Source: Demequina activiva (GTDB taxonomy: Bacteria; Actinomycetota; Actinomycetes; Actinomycetales; Demequinaceae). From it: DNA of 64,000 nt. A program made the position numbers and the translations under genes. Location of the stretch: the NCBI RefSeq assembly GCF_016862815.1, contig NZ_BONR01000004.1, positions 62,001 through 126,000 on the forward strand, written 5' to 3'. This document shows, in pieces, positions 27,746 through 36,882 of this stretch; position 1 is the stretch's first letter; each line of letters starts with the position of its first letter. The notes beneath the pieces were generated by a model. That model was not told the DNA's origin. It saw nothing but the letters and a program-made list of their open reading frames with translations, and did no database searches.

Positions 27746-28455
27746 CGGCCGCCGCCCTCGCGCCGCGAGTCCCACGGCTTCGCGGGCGCCTTCTCGCCAC
27801 GGATCTCCTCGAGCATGGAAGTCAGCGTAGCCATGATCCTGTCGGTCGCCGAGCGCAGCACCTGGATGTCGAGGTCACGTCCACGGAACTCCTCGAGATC
27901 GACGGGCGGACCGGCCATCACCGTCACCGTCTTGCGCGGGAACAGGTTGACCTTCTTCGAGTACGGCGGGAGCAGCTCGTGCGCGCCCCATTGGGCGACG
28001 GGGATCACCGGCACGTCGTTCTCGAGAGCCATGCGCGCGGCGCCCGTGCGCGCCACCATGGGCCACAGCTCGGGATCGCGGGTGAGAGTGCCCTCGGGGA
28101 ACACGGCGATCGAGTCGCCGCGGCGCAGCAGCGTGACCGCCGCGTCGACCGCGTCCCGCGCCCGCGCGCTGCCGCGATGCACGGGCACCTGATCGAGGCC
28201 CTGGAGAGCGCGGCCGGCCACGGGGATGTCGAAGAGCGAGGCCTTCGCAAGGAAGTGGGGCGCGAAGCCGTGGTCGTACAGGAAGTGCGCGAAGGTGAAG
28301 GGATCGGCGTACGAGGCATGGTTGGAGACAGCGATGAAGCCGCGGTCCGTGGGCAGGTGCTCGGCACCTGACCACACGCGCCGCGTGACGGCGAGCAGAG
28401 GGGGCTTGACGAGGACCGCGGCAGCGCGGAAGCCCCCGGGAATCCTGGGCGCCAT
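27742..28455 (-). CDS. PlsC-like 1-acyl-glycerol-3-phosphate acyltransferase
   Basis: Membrane-associated acyltransferase of phospholipid synthesis, 237 residues. The HX4D motif reads NHASYAD; the second and third motifs are VPVHRGSAR and FPEGTLTRDPELWPM. It overlaps gpsA by 4 bp, so glycerol-3-phosphate formation and acylation are coupled. It follows murA by 3 bp. A family role as lysophosphatidate acyltransferase is likely but acyl acceptor is not proven. Confidence 0.92.
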   Translation of the reverse strand: MAPRIPGGFRAAAVLVKPPLLAVTRRVWSGAEHLPTDRGFIAVSNHASYADPFTFAHFLYDHGFAPHFLAKASLFDIPVAGRALQGLDQVPVHRGSARARDAVDAAVTLLRRGDSIAVFPEGTLTRDPELWPMVARTGAARMALENDVPVIPVAQWGAHELLPPYSKKVNLFPRKTVTVMAGPPVDLEEFRGRDLDIQVLRSATDRIMATLTSMLEEIRGEKAPAKPWDSRREGGGR

Positions 28456-28458
28456 GGC

Positions 28459-29769
28459 CTACTCGACCGCTGCGCCGAGCGCGGCGAGCTTGTCGCGGAA
28501 GGACTCGTAGCCGCGGTCGATGATCCCGATCCCGGACACGGTCGAGGTGCCCTCGGCCGCCAGCGCGGCGATCAGGTGCGAGAAGCCTCCGCGCAGGTCC
28601 GGCACCTCGATGTCCGCCGCCTTCAGCGGGGTGGGGCCGGAGATCACGGCGCTGTGCAGGAAGTTGCGCTGACCGAACCGGCACTGGTTGTCGCCCAGGC
28701 ACTCGCGGTACAGCTGCACGTGCGCCCCCATCTTGACGAGCGCCTCGGTGAAGCCGAACCGGTTCTCGTAGACGGTCTCGTGCACGATCGACAGGCCCTT
28801 GGCCTGGGTGAGCGCGACCACCAGCGGCTGCTGCCAGTCCGTCATGAAGGCGGGGTGCACGTCCGTCTGCAACGGGATCGAGTTGAGGTCGCCGCCGGGG
28901 TGCCAGAACCGGATGCCCTGCTGGGTCACCTCGAACTCGCCGCCCACCTTCCGGAAGACGTTGAGGAACATGCCCATGGTGCGCTGCTGAGCGCCGTGCA
29001 CCAGGATGTCCCCGCCGGTCGCGAGAGCCGCCGATGCCCACGAACCCACCTCGATGCGGTCGGCGAGCGAGGTGTGGTCGTAGCCGCCCAGTCGCTCGAC
29101 GCCCTCGATCGTGATGGACCGGTCCGTGTCGACGGAGATGATCGCGCCCATCTTCTGCAGCGTGTCGATGAGGTCCTTGATCTCGGGCTCGACGGCGGCG
29201 TTGTCCAGCCGCGTGATTCCCTGTGCGAGCACGGCCGTGAGCAGCAGCTGCTCGGTCGCGCCCACCGACGGGTAGTCCAGGGTGTGCTTGATGCCGTGCA
29301 GGCCGTCCGGGGCGGTCAGGTGCAGGCCGTCGCCGGCCTGCTGCACCTGCGCGCCGAACTTGCGGAGGATCTCGAGGTGGAAGTCGATGGGCCGGTCACC
29401 GATCCGGCACCCTCCCAGGTCGGGGATGACCGCCTCGCCCAGGCGGTGCAGCAGCGGCCCGCACAGCAGGATGGGGATGCGGCTCGAGCCCGCGTGCGTC
29501 GCGATCTGCAGCGCATCGGCGGACTGCAGCTGCGACGTGTCCGCGTGCAGCACACCGCTCTCGACGTCGTAGTCGACGGCCGCGCCGTGCAGGCGCAGCA
29601 GCTCGGAGACGACGTTGACGTCCCGGATGTCAGGCACGTTGCGTAGCGTCGACGGGGTCGAGCCCAGCAACGCGGCGACCATGGCCTTCGACACGAAGTT
29701 CTTGGCGCCGCGCACGCTGATCTCGCCGCGCAGGGGCACACCGCCGTGCACACGAATGGAATCGGTCAT
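28459..29769 (-). CDS. murA: UDP-N-acetylglucosamine 1-carboxyvinyltransferase
   Basis: First committed enzyme of peptidoglycan synthesis, transferring enolpyruvate from PEP to UDP-GlcNAc. The 436 residues contain the substrate-binding RGAKNFVSKAMVAALL and the loop DLGGCRIGDRPIDFH, with the Cys that is the target of fosfomycin in most bacteria. C-terminal DLRGGFSHLIAALAAEGTS is also typical. ATG 29769 (MTDSIRV) is chosen since gggggaag lies about 10 bp before it; an in-frame ATG 9 bp upstream is too close to that site. A longer open frame upstream is not supported. Confidence 0.95.
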   Translation of the reverse strand: MTDSIRVHGGVPLRGEISVRGAKNFVSKAMVAALLGSTPSTLRNVPDIRDVNVVSELLRLHGAAVDYDVESGVLHADTSQLQSADALQIATHAGSSRIPILLCGPLLHRLGEAVIPDLGGCRIGDRPIDFHLEILRKFGAQVQQAGDGLHLTAPDGLHGIKHTLDYPSVGATEQLLLTAVLAQGITRLDNAAVEPEIKDLIDTLQKMGAIISVDTDRSITIEGVERLGGYDHTSLADRIEVGSWASAALATGGDILVHGAQQRTMGMFLNVFRKVGGEFEVTQQGIRFWHPGGDLNSIPLQTDVHPAFMTDWQQPLVVALTQAKGLSIVHETVYENRFGFTEALVKMGAHVQLYRECLGDNQCRFGQRNFLHSAVISGPTPLKAADIEVPDLRGGFSHLIAALAAEGTSTVSGIGIIDRGYESFRDKLAALGAAVE

Positions 29770-29938
29770 GGGGACCATCTTCCCCCATGCGCGCCTGAGA
29801 GCCCGCATTCGCGCCCCGGCCGCCCCCGTGCCCCGCACCTGCCGCCCCGACGTCGCCCAACGTAGGCACGTCATGCTCGTGCGCTGAGCGCGACCGCGCT
29901 CGACGAGGCACGTCATGCTCACGTGCCACGATGTCCTC

Positions 29939-30820
29939 ATGCCATCGTCCGCACCTCGCGCCCTGTTCGCAGGCCTGACCACGCTGGACGTGATCCAGCA
30001 GGTGGAGCGCCTTCCCGGTGCCAACGAGAAGGTCGTGGCGCTGGACTTCGCCGTCGCGGCCGGTGGCCCTGCCACGAACGCCGCCGTCGCGTTCGCCCAC
30101 CTCGGCGGATCGCCCACGCTGCACACGCGGCTGCCGGATCACCCGCTCTCGGGGATCATCCGCGCGGACCTCGCCGGGTGCGGCGTGGAGCTGGCGGACG
30201 CGGGAGGCGCCGACGGCGCACCCGTGACAGCGTCGATCCTGGTGACGCGCGGCACCGGCGAGAGGGCCGTGGTCTCCCCCAGCGCATCGGCGACTCGCGC
30301 CGATCGCCACGAGGTGGCGCCGCCGGCACTGGACGGCGTGCGCGCCGTCCTGGTCGACGGCTATCACCCCGAGATCGCCATCCCCCTCGCCCGTGCCGCG
30401 CGAGCATCGGCCATCCCCGTGCTGATGGACGCCGGGAGCCTCAAGCCGCACACGGAGCTCGTGGCGCGCGAATGCGATCTCGTGATCGCGTCCACGGACC
30501 TCTCTGCTCCAGGCGGCTCGAGCGATCCGGCGGATGTCTTCGCCTGGCTCGCGTCGCTGGGCGTCCAGCGCGCGGTCATCACCCGTGGTGAGAGGCCGCT
30601 GCTGTGGCACGTCCTCGGTGGCGGCGGGGAGGTCGCGGTCGAGCCGGTCGACGCCGTCGACACGCTGGGAGCGGGAGACTTCTTCCACGGATCGCTCGCC
30701 TTCCGGATCGCCAGCCTGGGGCTGGACGATGCGCGCCTCGCCGAGGATCTCGCGTGGTCCGCCCGTGCGGTGGCCCCGGCCCTGGCGAGCTTCGGGACGC
30801 GCGAGTGGCTGAGCTCGTGA
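29939..30820 (+). CDS. PfkB-family carbohydrate kinase
   Basis: Ribokinase-like sugar kinase of 293 residues. The N-terminal substrate lid has GLTTLDVIQQV and AAGGPATNAAVAFAHLGG, and the C-terminal PfkB signature VDTLGAGDFFHGSLAF holds the catalytic Asp. Substrate cannot be read from the sequence. ATG 29939 is preferred to one 24 bp upstream because it starts right before the conserved beta-strand. The gene is convergent with, and abuts, the next membrane protein. Confidence 0.88.
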   Translation: MPSSAPRALFAGLTTLDVIQQVERLPGANEKVVALDFAVAAGGPATNAAVAFAHLGGSPTLHTRLPDHPLSGIIRADLAGCGVELADAGGADGAPVTASILVTRGTGERAVVSPSASATRADRHEVAPPALDGVRAVLVDGYHPEIAIPLARAARASAIPVLMDAGSLKPHTELVARECDLVIASTDLSAPGGSSDPADVFAWLASLGVQRAVITRGERPLLWHVLGGGGEVAVEPVDAVDTLGAGDFFHGSLAFRIASLGLDDARLAEDLAWSARAVAPALASFGTREWLSS

Positions 30821-31669
30821 CTACTGCCCGGGCACGGTGATGAAGATGTCGAACAGGTCCGGGTGGTGCGCATGCACGAGCACGGCGAACACGACGGCAT
30901 CGAAGAGCAGGTGCACCGCGAGGACGTATGGCAGGGACTTGAACCGCGAGAAGATCCACGCCTGCACCAGAGCGAACGGGATGGTCAGCAGCGGGCCCCA
31001 TTCGCGGTAGCCCAGCTCCCAGAGGAAGGACACGAACACGGTGGCCTGCAGCACGTTCGCGAGCCACATCGGGAAGTGACGCATGAGGAGGGCGAACACG
31101 GTGCAGATGAAGAACAGCTCGTCCCAGATCCCCACGGCGTTGACGCCCACGAATAGCCGGGCGATCTCGTTGGCGCCCGTGATCTCCGGCCAGTTCTGGT
31201 AGGCGCCGGAGCCGATGAAGTAGAACGGCAGGATCAGGTAGCCGGCGAGGATCACGACGCCCAGGTAGATCCACTGCGCCCGCGACCAGCGGCGCCCGGT
31301 GAACATGGGGAACTTCACCGCGTCATGCTTCAGCCAGTACCGAGCGAGAGCCCACGGCACCAGCACGGCGAGGCTCAGCGCGACGGCGAACTTCGCGATC
31401 CCTGAGTCGGACAGGTCCGCCTCGAGGGAGATCGCGGAGATGATGAGCTGGCCGGTCGCGATCAGCAGCAGGTCCTTCGCGAGAGCGCGGTCCACCGCGA
31501 AGGCGAGCGCAAGGCCCAGCACGAGCGGCAGATATCCCAGCGGGCGCACGTGGACGGCGAACAGCAGCACCGCGGCTCCGCACACGAGTGCGGCCGCGCC
31601 GACCCTCGCCACGGTCAGAGCATCGGGTCCCAGACGCGGCACGGTAGGGGCGGGGGCCGATGCGCTCAT
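30821..31669 (-). CDS. CPBP-like membrane protein with degenerate protease motifs
   Basis: 282-residue integral membrane protein with about eight hydrophobic segments. The segment GIWDELFFICTVFALLMRHF resembles motif 1 of CPBP (Abi/CAAX-protease-like) proteins, normally EExxxR; here it is Asp-Glu and the Arg is shifted. FVSFLWEL and HLLFDA stand where the other two motifs would be. It may be an inactive relative or a divergent intramembrane protease. Its stop is directly next to the stop of the convergent kinase. Confidence 0.55.
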   Translation of the reverse strand: MSASAPAPTVPRLGPDALTVARVGAAALVCGAAVLLFAVHVRPLGYLPLVLGLALAFAVDRALAKDLLLIATGQLIISAISLEADLSDSGIAKFAVALSLAVLVPWALARYWLKHDAVKFPMFTGRRWSRAQWIYLGVVILAGYLILPFYFIGSGAYQNWPEITGANEIARLFVGVNAVGIWDELFFICTVFALLMRHFPMWLANVLQATVFVSFLWELGYREWGPLLTIPFALVQAWIFSRFKSLPYVLAVHLLFDAVVFAVLVHAHHPDLFDIFITVPGQ

Positions 31670-31703
31670 CCCCTGAGCATGGCATGTCGCCGCGTGCGCG
31701 CGA

Positions 31704-33077
31704 TCACGCCGCCCGGGCGACAGTGCTGGTCAGGCGCGAATACACGGCGCCGAGCGTCACCACCCTCACGACGTTGAGGGCCACGAAGGCCGTCCACACG
31801 GTGGCGTTGGTGAGCCCGCCCGGCTGCTGAGTGCCCCACAGGATCACCGGCACGAACACTCCGAGCACGGACAGCGCCATCGCGCCCAGCATCAGGGGCG
31901 ACTGACCCGCGCCCAGGAACACGCCATCGAGCCAATACGCACCCCAGGAGAGCACGGGCAGCAGCGCGATCCACGGCCAGTACTCGAGCGCCGTCGACTG
32001 CACGCCAGGCAGGTCCGTCAGCGCGTCGAGGATCCCGGAACGCGCGAACCAGTAGGCGCAGCTCAGGATCACCCCGATGGCGGCCATGGGTATCGCGGTG
32101 GCGATCACGGCGGCGTGGAACTGCGGCACCTCCCCCGCCCCAGCCGCATGCGCGACCAGCGTCTCCGCCGCGTTCGCGTAGCCGTCGAGCGCGTAGGACG
32201 CGACGTGCATCATCTGCAGCATGATCGCGTTGGCGGCCAGCACCTCGGGCCCGAAGTGCGCGCCGATCGAGGCGACGAACGTCACGACCCCGGTGAGCAG
32301 GGCGGTGCGCGCCATGAGTGCGCCATTGAAGCGCAGCAGGGCGTTCCAGCCGGTGCGCAGCGTCGCGTCGCGCCAGTCCCGAACGGTCGCGCGCTGCCGC
32401 GCGTCGAGGTGACGCCACAACATCGCGACCGCGAGAGCGGCGCCTATCCATTCGGAGCCGAAGGTCCCCCATGCGGCGCCGGCGGCGCCCATGCCGAAGC
32501 CGCCCACGAGCAGCAGGTCGAGGACGATGTTCGCGACCGCCTGGGTCGAGGCGATCAGCAGTGGGATGCGCGTGTTCTTGGCGCCGATGAAGTATCCGGT
32601 CACCACGAGCGTGACCAGCAGCGCGGGCAGGGACAGGCCGCGGATGAGCGTGTAGGCCAGTGCCGCGTCGCGAGCGGGGCCGTCGGGGGCGAGCAGGTGA
32701 AGGATGCCCGGCACGAGCACCCACATCAGGACGAGCCAGGCTGCCGCCATCGCACCGGCGAGTGCCGCGGCGCGCTGGATATGCCTCACCGCTCCGGCGC
32801 GGTCGCCGCGACCGAGCGAGCGCCCCACGAGAGACGTGGTTCCCACGCGCAGGAACGAGAAGATCCAGAAGAGCGTGGAGATCACTGCCGCGCCGAGTCC
32901 CACCGCTCCGAGGTCCGTCGCGGTGGCGAAGTGACCGAGCGCCGCGGTGTCGACCAGGCCAGCGAGGGGCACGGCCACGTTGGACGCGATGGCCGGCACC
33001 GCGAGAGCGGCGGCCGCCCGGTGCGGCAGGTGCCGGGCGATGCGGCGCCGCTGGGCGGCCGCCTCGCCGTCAGCCAT
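31704..33077 (-). CDS. MATE-family efflux transporter (DinF-like)
   Basis: Twelve-helix multidrug and toxin extrusion family protein, 457 residues. The N-terminal half has PAIASNVAVPLAGLVDTAALGHF and FLRVGTTSLVGRSLGRGD, patterns of the DinF branch; the second half repeats the fold. Such pumps export cationic or aromatic compounds using Na+ or H+. It lies 3 bp downstream of leuD on the same strand, perhaps by chance. Confidence 0.9.
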   Translation of the reverse strand: MADGEAAAQRRRIARHLPHRAAAALAVPAIASNVAVPLAGLVDTAALGHFATATDLGAVGLGAAVISTLFWIFSFLRVGTTSLVGRSLGRGDRAGAVRHIQRAAALAGAMAAAWLVLMWVLVPGILHLLAPDGPARDAALAYTLIRGLSLPALLVTLVVTGYFIGAKNTRIPLLIASTQAVANIVLDLLLVGGFGMGAAGAAWGTFGSEWIGAALAVAMLWRHLDARQRATVRDWRDATLRTGWNALLRFNGALMARTALLTGVVTFVASIGAHFGPEVLAANAIMLQMMHVASYALDGYANAAETLVAHAAGAGEVPQFHAAVIATAIPMAAIGVILSCAYWFARSGILDALTDLPGVQSTALEYWPWIALLPVLSWGAYWLDGVFLGAGQSPLMLGAMALSVLGVFVPVILWGTQQPGGLTNATVWTAFVALNVVRVVTLGAVYSRLTSTVARAA

Positions 33078-33080
33078 GGA

Positions 33081-33719
33081 CTACTGCACCGGCCTGGCGG
33101 CCTCGATCTCGACCTTGGGCTCCGTCTTGGCGGGAAGCGTGGTGGGACGCCACGAGCCGCGGGTGGCCTCGAAGTCGGTGATGGCCTGCTCGTTCTGGAG
33201 CGTCAGCCCGATGTCGTCGAGGCCCTCCATCAGGCGCCACCGCACGTAGTCGTCGATCTCGAAGGGGACCGTGAGCTCGCCGCAGGTGACCGTGCGGTCC
33301 TCGAGCGAGACGGTGATCTCCTTGCCGGGCTCGGTCTCGAGCAGCTTCCACAGCAGCTCGATGTTCTCCTGGCTCACGACGCCCGCGACCAGACCCTGCT
33401 TGCCGGAGTTGCCGCGGAAGATGTCCGCGAAGCGGCTGGCCAGCACCACCTTGAAGCCGTAGTCCTTGAGCGCCCACACGGCGTGCTCGCGCGAGGAGCC
33501 GGTCCCGAAGTCCGGTCCGGCCACCAGCACCGAGCCGTGGGTGTACGCGGGCTGGTTGAGGATGAAGTCCTCATCACCGCGCCAGGCGGCGAACAGCGCG
33601 TCCTCGAAGCCCGTGCGGGTGACGCGCTTAAGGTAGACGGCGGGGATGATCTGGTCCGTGTCGACGTTGGAGCGGCGCAGCGGGACGCCCACTCCGGTGT
33701 GGGTGGTGATCTTCTCCAT
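33081..33719 (-). CDS. leuD: 3-isopropylmalate dehydratase small subunit
   Basis: Swivel-domain subunit of the leucine-pathway isomerase. The 212 residues start [20 protein letters not shown] and include [31 protein letters not shown] and [14 protein letters not shown], all hallmark segments. The ATG is preceded by taaggag 8 bp upstream, which fixes it within a longer open frame. It follows leuC by 11 bp. Confidence 0.97.
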   Translation of the reverse strand: MEKITTHTGVGVPLRRSNVDTDQIIPAVYLKRVTRTGFEDALFAAWRGDEDFILNQPAYTHGSVLVAGPDFGTGSSREHAVWALKDYGFKVVLASRFADIFRGNSGKQGLVAGVVSQENIELLWKLLETEPGKEITVSLEDRTVTCGELTVPFEIDDYVRWRLMEGLDDIGLTLQNEQAITDFEATRGSWRPTTLPAKTEPKVEIEAARPVQ

Positions 33720-33730
33720 GGCGGCTCTCC

Positions 33731-35164
33731 TTACGCGGAGGCGCCGACGAGGACGTCGGCACCTTCCAGGTCTGCGGGGCTGGACAGGGTGCCGCGCACG
33801 GCGGTGGCGGCGGCGACCAGCGGGGACACCAGGTGGGTGCGTCCGCCCTTGCCCTGGCGTCCCTCGAAGTTGCGGTTGGACGTGGACGCGCTGCGCTCCT
33901 GCGGGGCGAGCTGGTCCGGGTTCATGCCCAGGCACATGGAGCAGCCGGCGTTGCGCCACTCGGCTCCGAAGTCGATGAAGACCTGGTCCAGGCCCTCCGC
34001 CTCCGCCTGCAGGCGCACGCGAGCGGATCCCGGCACCACCAGGAAGCGAGTGTTCGGCGCCTTGGTCCGGCCCTGAATGATCGCCGCGGCGGCGCGCAGG
34101 TCCTCGATGCGACCGTTGGTGCACGAGCCCAGGAAGACCGTGTCGATCGGGATCTCCTTGAAGGGCGTGCCCGGGGTCAGCCCCATGTACTTCAGGGCGT
34201 TGATGGCGGCCTCGCGCTCGTCCGCGTCCGCGATGTCATCGGGGTTGGGCACGGTGGCGCTGAGCGGCAGGCCCTGGCCGGGGTTGGTGCCCCAGGTGAC
34301 GAAGGGCTCGAGGTCCGCAGCGTTGAGGTTGACCTCGGCATCGAACGTCGCGTCCTCGTCGGTGACGAGCGTCTTCCAGTACTCGACGGCCTCATCCCAG
34401 TCCGCGCCCTCAGGAGCGTGCGGGCGTCCCTTGACGTACTCGAACGTGGTCTCGTCAGGGGCGATCAGGCCCGCACGGGCACCCGCCTCGATGGACATGT
34501 TGCAGATGGTCATGCGCGCTTCCATCGAGAGCGACCGGATGGCCTCCCCGCGGTACTCGAGCACGTAGCCCTGGCCGCCGCCGGTGCCGATCTTGGCGAT
34601 CACCGCGAGGATGATGTCCTTCGCCGTGGTGCCCTCGGGGAGCTCGCCGTCGACGTTGATGGCCATGGTCTTGAACGCCTTGAGCGGCAGGGTCTGAGTG
34701 GCGAGCACATGCTCGACCTCGGAGGTGCCGATGCCGAACGCGAGCGCTCCGAAGGCGCCGTGGGTCGACGTGTGGGAGTCGCCGCACACCACGGTCATGC
34801 CCGGCATGGTGAGACCCAGCTGGGGGCCCACCACGTGGACCACGCCCTGGTCCGCGTCACCCAACGAGTGGATGCGGATGCCGAACTCCTCGGCGTTCTT
34901 GCGCAGCGTGTCGATCTGGGTGCGGCTGGTGAGGTCCGCGATGGGCTTGTCGATGTCCAGCGTGGGGGTGTTGTGGTCCTCGGTCGCGATGGTGAGGTCA
35001 GGGCGACGCACCTGGCGGCCGGCCAGTCGCAGCCCCTCGAAGGCCTGGGGGCTGGTCACCTCGTGGCACATGTGCAGGTCGATGTAGATGAGGTCCGGCG
35101 CGCCGTCCTCGCCCTCGTGGACTAGGTGGCTGGACCACAGCTTCTCCGCCAGGGTGGTTCCCAT
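33731..35164 (-). CDS. leuC: 3-isopropylmalate dehydratase large subunit
   Basis: Aconitase-like [4Fe-4S] subunit that isomerises 2- to 3-isopropylmalate in leucine synthesis. The 477 residues contain [38 protein letters not shown] and the cluster Cys pair in [15 protein letters not shown] 35164 ([10 protein letters not shown]) is chosen because tggaggtag sits 5-6 bp upstream; an in-frame ATG 21 bp earlier would lie in the regulator's operator. Divergent from the IclR-type regulator and followed by leuD. Confidence 0.97.
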   Translation of the reverse strand: MGTTLAEKLWSSHLVHEGEDGAPDLIYIDLHMCHEVTSPQAFEGLRLAGRQVRRPDLTIATEDHNTPTLDIDKPIADLTSRTQIDTLRKNAEEFGIRIHSLGDADQGVVHVVGPQLGLTMPGMTVVCGDSHTSTHGAFGALAFGIGTSEVEHVLATQTLPLKAFKTMAINVDGELPEGTTAKDIILAVIAKIGTGGGQGYVLEYRGEAIRSLSMEARMTICNMSIEAGARAGLIAPDETTFEYVKGRPHAPEGADWDEAVEYWKTLVTDEDATFDAEVNLNAADLEPFVTWGTNPGQGLPLSATVPNPDDIADADEREAAINALKYMGLTPGTPFKEIPIDTVFLGSCTNGRIEDLRAAAAIIQGRTKAPNTRFLVVPGSARVRLQAEAEGLDQVFIDFGAEWRNAGCSMCLGMNPDQLAPQERSASTSNRNFEGRQGKGGRTHLVSPLVAAATAVRGTLSSPADLEGADVLVGASA

Positions 35165-35184
35165 GTCTACCTCCAAGATGGACA

Positions 35185-35209
35185 TCTCACATTTTGAGAC
35201 GCTAGTATC
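35185..35209. promoter_or_regulatory. Divergent leuCD / ltbR control region
   Basis: The 50-bp gap holds a palindrome TCTCA-n5-TGAGA (35185-35199), the likely site of the adjacent IclR-type regulator, and TAGTATC (35203-35209), which reads as a -10 on the plus strand (TAGTAT) and the minus strand (GATACT). On the plus strand transcription would start at or next to the regulator ATG, so its mRNA may be leaderless. Binding is inferred. Confidence 0.5.
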
Positions 35210-35214
35210 GCTCT

Positions 35215-35934
35215 ATGGACAATCATAGCGGCGTCGGTGTCATTGACAAGACCGCGGCCATCCTCGGCGCCCTCGAGAAGGGCCCGGCCACGCTGGCCGA
35301 GCTCGTCTCCACCACCCATCTTGCGCGACCCACGGTGCACAGGCTCGCCCTGGCGCTCGAGCACCACCACCTCGTGGGCCGGGACACCACCGGCGCGTTC
35401 ATCCTGGGACGGCGCTTCTCCGAGCTCGCAGCGACCGTGGGCGAGGACCGGCTGGTCTCCGCCGCACTGCCCGTGCTCACCACCCTTCGCGACCGCACCG
35501 GCGAGTCCAGCCAGCTGTACCGGCCGCACGGGGACCAGCGCATCTGCATCGCCGCCGTGGACCGACCGGTGGGGCTGCGCGATTCGATCCCGGTGGGCAC
35601 CACCATGACGATGGCCGCCGGCTCCGCCGCCAAGGTGCTCCTCGCATGGGAGGAGCCCGCTCGCATGCATCAGGCGCTGGCGCACGCCACCTTCACGGCA
35701 GCCGACCTCGACAGCGTGCGAGCATCCGGCTATGCCGAGAGCGCCGGCGAGCGCGAGGCCGGGGTGTCCTCCGTCTCCGCACCCGTATGGGGAACCGGGG
35801 GCACGGTCATCGCGGCGGTGTCCATCTCCGGGCCGATCGAGCGCCTCACGTCCCACCCGGCCGGCGCCCACGCCGCAGCCGTCACCGACGCCGCTCGTCA
35901 GCTGAGCGACGTGTTGCGGCGCACCGAGCACTGA
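35215..35934 (+). CDS. ltbR: IclR-family regulator, LtbR-like
   Basis: Repressor-type regulator of 239 residues divergent from leuCD, the classical place of LtbR, which controls leucine (and in corynebacteria tryptophan) synthesis. An N-terminal winged helix (about 10-65, ATLAELVSTTHLARPTVHRLA) is followed by the IclR effector domain with PVGLRDSIPVGTTMTMAAGSAAKVLLAW in two parts and a late AGVSSVSAPVWG. No ribosome-binding site precedes the ATG, in line with a leaderless transcript. Confidence 0.92.
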   Translation: MDNHSGVGVIDKTAAILGALEKGPATLAELVSTTHLARPTVHRLALALEHHHLVGRDTTGAFILGRRFSELAATVGEDRLVSAALPVLTTLRDRTGESSQLYRPHGDQRICIAAVDRPVGLRDSIPVGTTMTMAAGSAAKVLLAWEEPARMHQALAHATFTAADLDSVRASGYAESAGEREAGVSSVSAPVWGTGGTVIAAVSISGPIERLTSHPAGAHAAAVTDAARQLSDVLRRTEH

Positions 35935-35951
35935 CCGCCTCCCCCTCCTTC

Positions 35952-36016
35952 CCGTGAGATGGGCGTCGAGCCCACGGCCTGGGACACAAAGCGGTGCGTG
36001 AGCGCCCCTCTCACGC
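35952..36016 (-). pseudogene. tRNA-like relic (acceptor stem and T-arm only)
   Basis: On the minus strand GCGTGAG (36010-36016) pairs six of seven with CTCACGG (35952-35958), and directly before the latter lies a T-arm, GTGGGCTCGACGCCCAT (35959-35975), close to the consensus GTGGGTTCGANTCCCAC. The 34 bases between cannot form normal D and anticodon arms and are about 8 short. It looks like a decayed tRNA, but chance pairing in GC-rich DNA is not excluded. Confidence 0.3.
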
Positions 36017-36129
36017 TGGGCGCGGCGCGGCTGAGCGAGCGGGGGCACGGACGCCGCGGACCCTCCCACCGTGGCCGGCGGGACCTTGGTCCCTCGCGCG
36101 CACGCACGCGCGGGCGTAGACCGGGTGTC

Positions 36130-36681
36130 ATGGACGCCGTGGTCGTGTACGAGTCGATGTGGGGCAACACATCGACCGTCGCACGCGCCATCGCGGCCGG
36201 CCTGGGCAGGGGAACGCAAGCGCTCGCGACGGATGCCGCCACCCCCGCGGCGATCGGGTCATGCCGGCTGGTCGTCGCTGGTGCCCCTGTCCACGCCATG
36301 GGCCTTCCGACCGACACCACGCGCGCATCGGCAGCGGCCAAGCGCCAGGGCGTCGATGGGCTGAGTGCCGACCTGGGACATCCGCCGCTGCGCGACTGGC
36401 TGGAGGGACTGGCCGCGGGGCCGCGCCTGTACGCGGCGTTCGAGACGCGGATTCGAGGCCCCTTGGGCCGTGGCGCCGTGCGTGGGATCGCCCGCGCCTT
36501 CGAGGAGGCCGGCTGGGCGGCGCTGGACGAGCCGCGCGGCTTCACCGTCGCGCTGACCACACGCTCCGCCGAGCCCGCCGCCCTGCTGCTGCCTGGCCAG
36601 GAGGAGGCCGCGCACCGCTGGGGCGAGCACCTCCGCCACCTGCTGGTGGAGGCCGAGGCGGAGGCCGCATCGCCCTCCTGA
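36130..36681 (+). CDS. Flavodoxin-domain protein
   Basis: 183-residue protein with an N-terminal FMN phosphate-binding loop YESMWGNTSTVARAIA (residues 7-22), as in flavodoxins and flavodoxin-like oxidoreductases. VVAGAPVHAMGLPTDTTR matches the second FMN loop. The C-terminal part is less conserved. Electron-transfer partner unknown. ATG 36130 begins right before the first beta-strand; the frame is open upstream over the tRNA-like relic, which is unlikely to be coding. Confidence 0.82.
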   Translation: MDAVVVYESMWGNTSTVARAIAAGLGRGTQALATDAATPAAIGSCRLVVAGAPVHAMGLPTDTTRASAAAKRQGVDGLSADLGHPPLRDWLEGLAAGPRLYAAFETRIRGPLGRGAVRGIARAFEEAGWAALDEPRGFTVALTTRSAEPAALLLPGQEEAAHRWGEHLRHLLVEAEAEAASPS

Positions 36682-36755
36682 GCACCTGTCCCGCAGCGCT
36701 GTGCACGATCTCAGCCGCTGGCATCCGCCCAGGCAGAACGCCGACTTCGCGATGT

Positions 36756-36823
36756 GAACGTTCCACGGCTCGCGGCTCGAAACGATTCTTGCTACGTTCC
36801 GTACACACGCATCGAAGCGTTTC
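36756..36823. promoter_or_regulatory. Three LacI-type operator-like palindromes upstream of the GH9 cellulase
   Basis: GAACGTTC (36756-36763), GAAACGATTC (36779-36788) and GAAGCGTTTC (36814-36823) resemble the GAAACGnTTC core of LacI-family operators. The last two are 35 bp apart centre to centre. Cellulase genes in actinobacteria are commonly under LacI-type regulators such as CelR/CebR; the regulator itself is not in this window. Confidence 0.45.
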
Positions 36824-36882
36824 GCGCTCGAGCGCCAGCTGAGGGGCATGGCAGCGACAACGATGGCTCAAAGGAGAGCACC

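Noticed and set aside
28459-30126. A longer murA beginning upstream of 29769
   Set aside because: The added sequence lacks MurA similarity, and the ggggga ribosome-binding site fits ATG 29769.
35974-36129. Extended N-terminus for the flavodoxin-like protein
   Set aside because: Low-complexity Arg/Gly-rich translation before the first conserved beta-strand; overlaps the tRNA-like relic.
36754-36882. An earlier start for the GH9 gene
   Set aside because: It would bury the signal peptide behind 43 residues and cover the operator sites; aaaggag supports GTG 36883.
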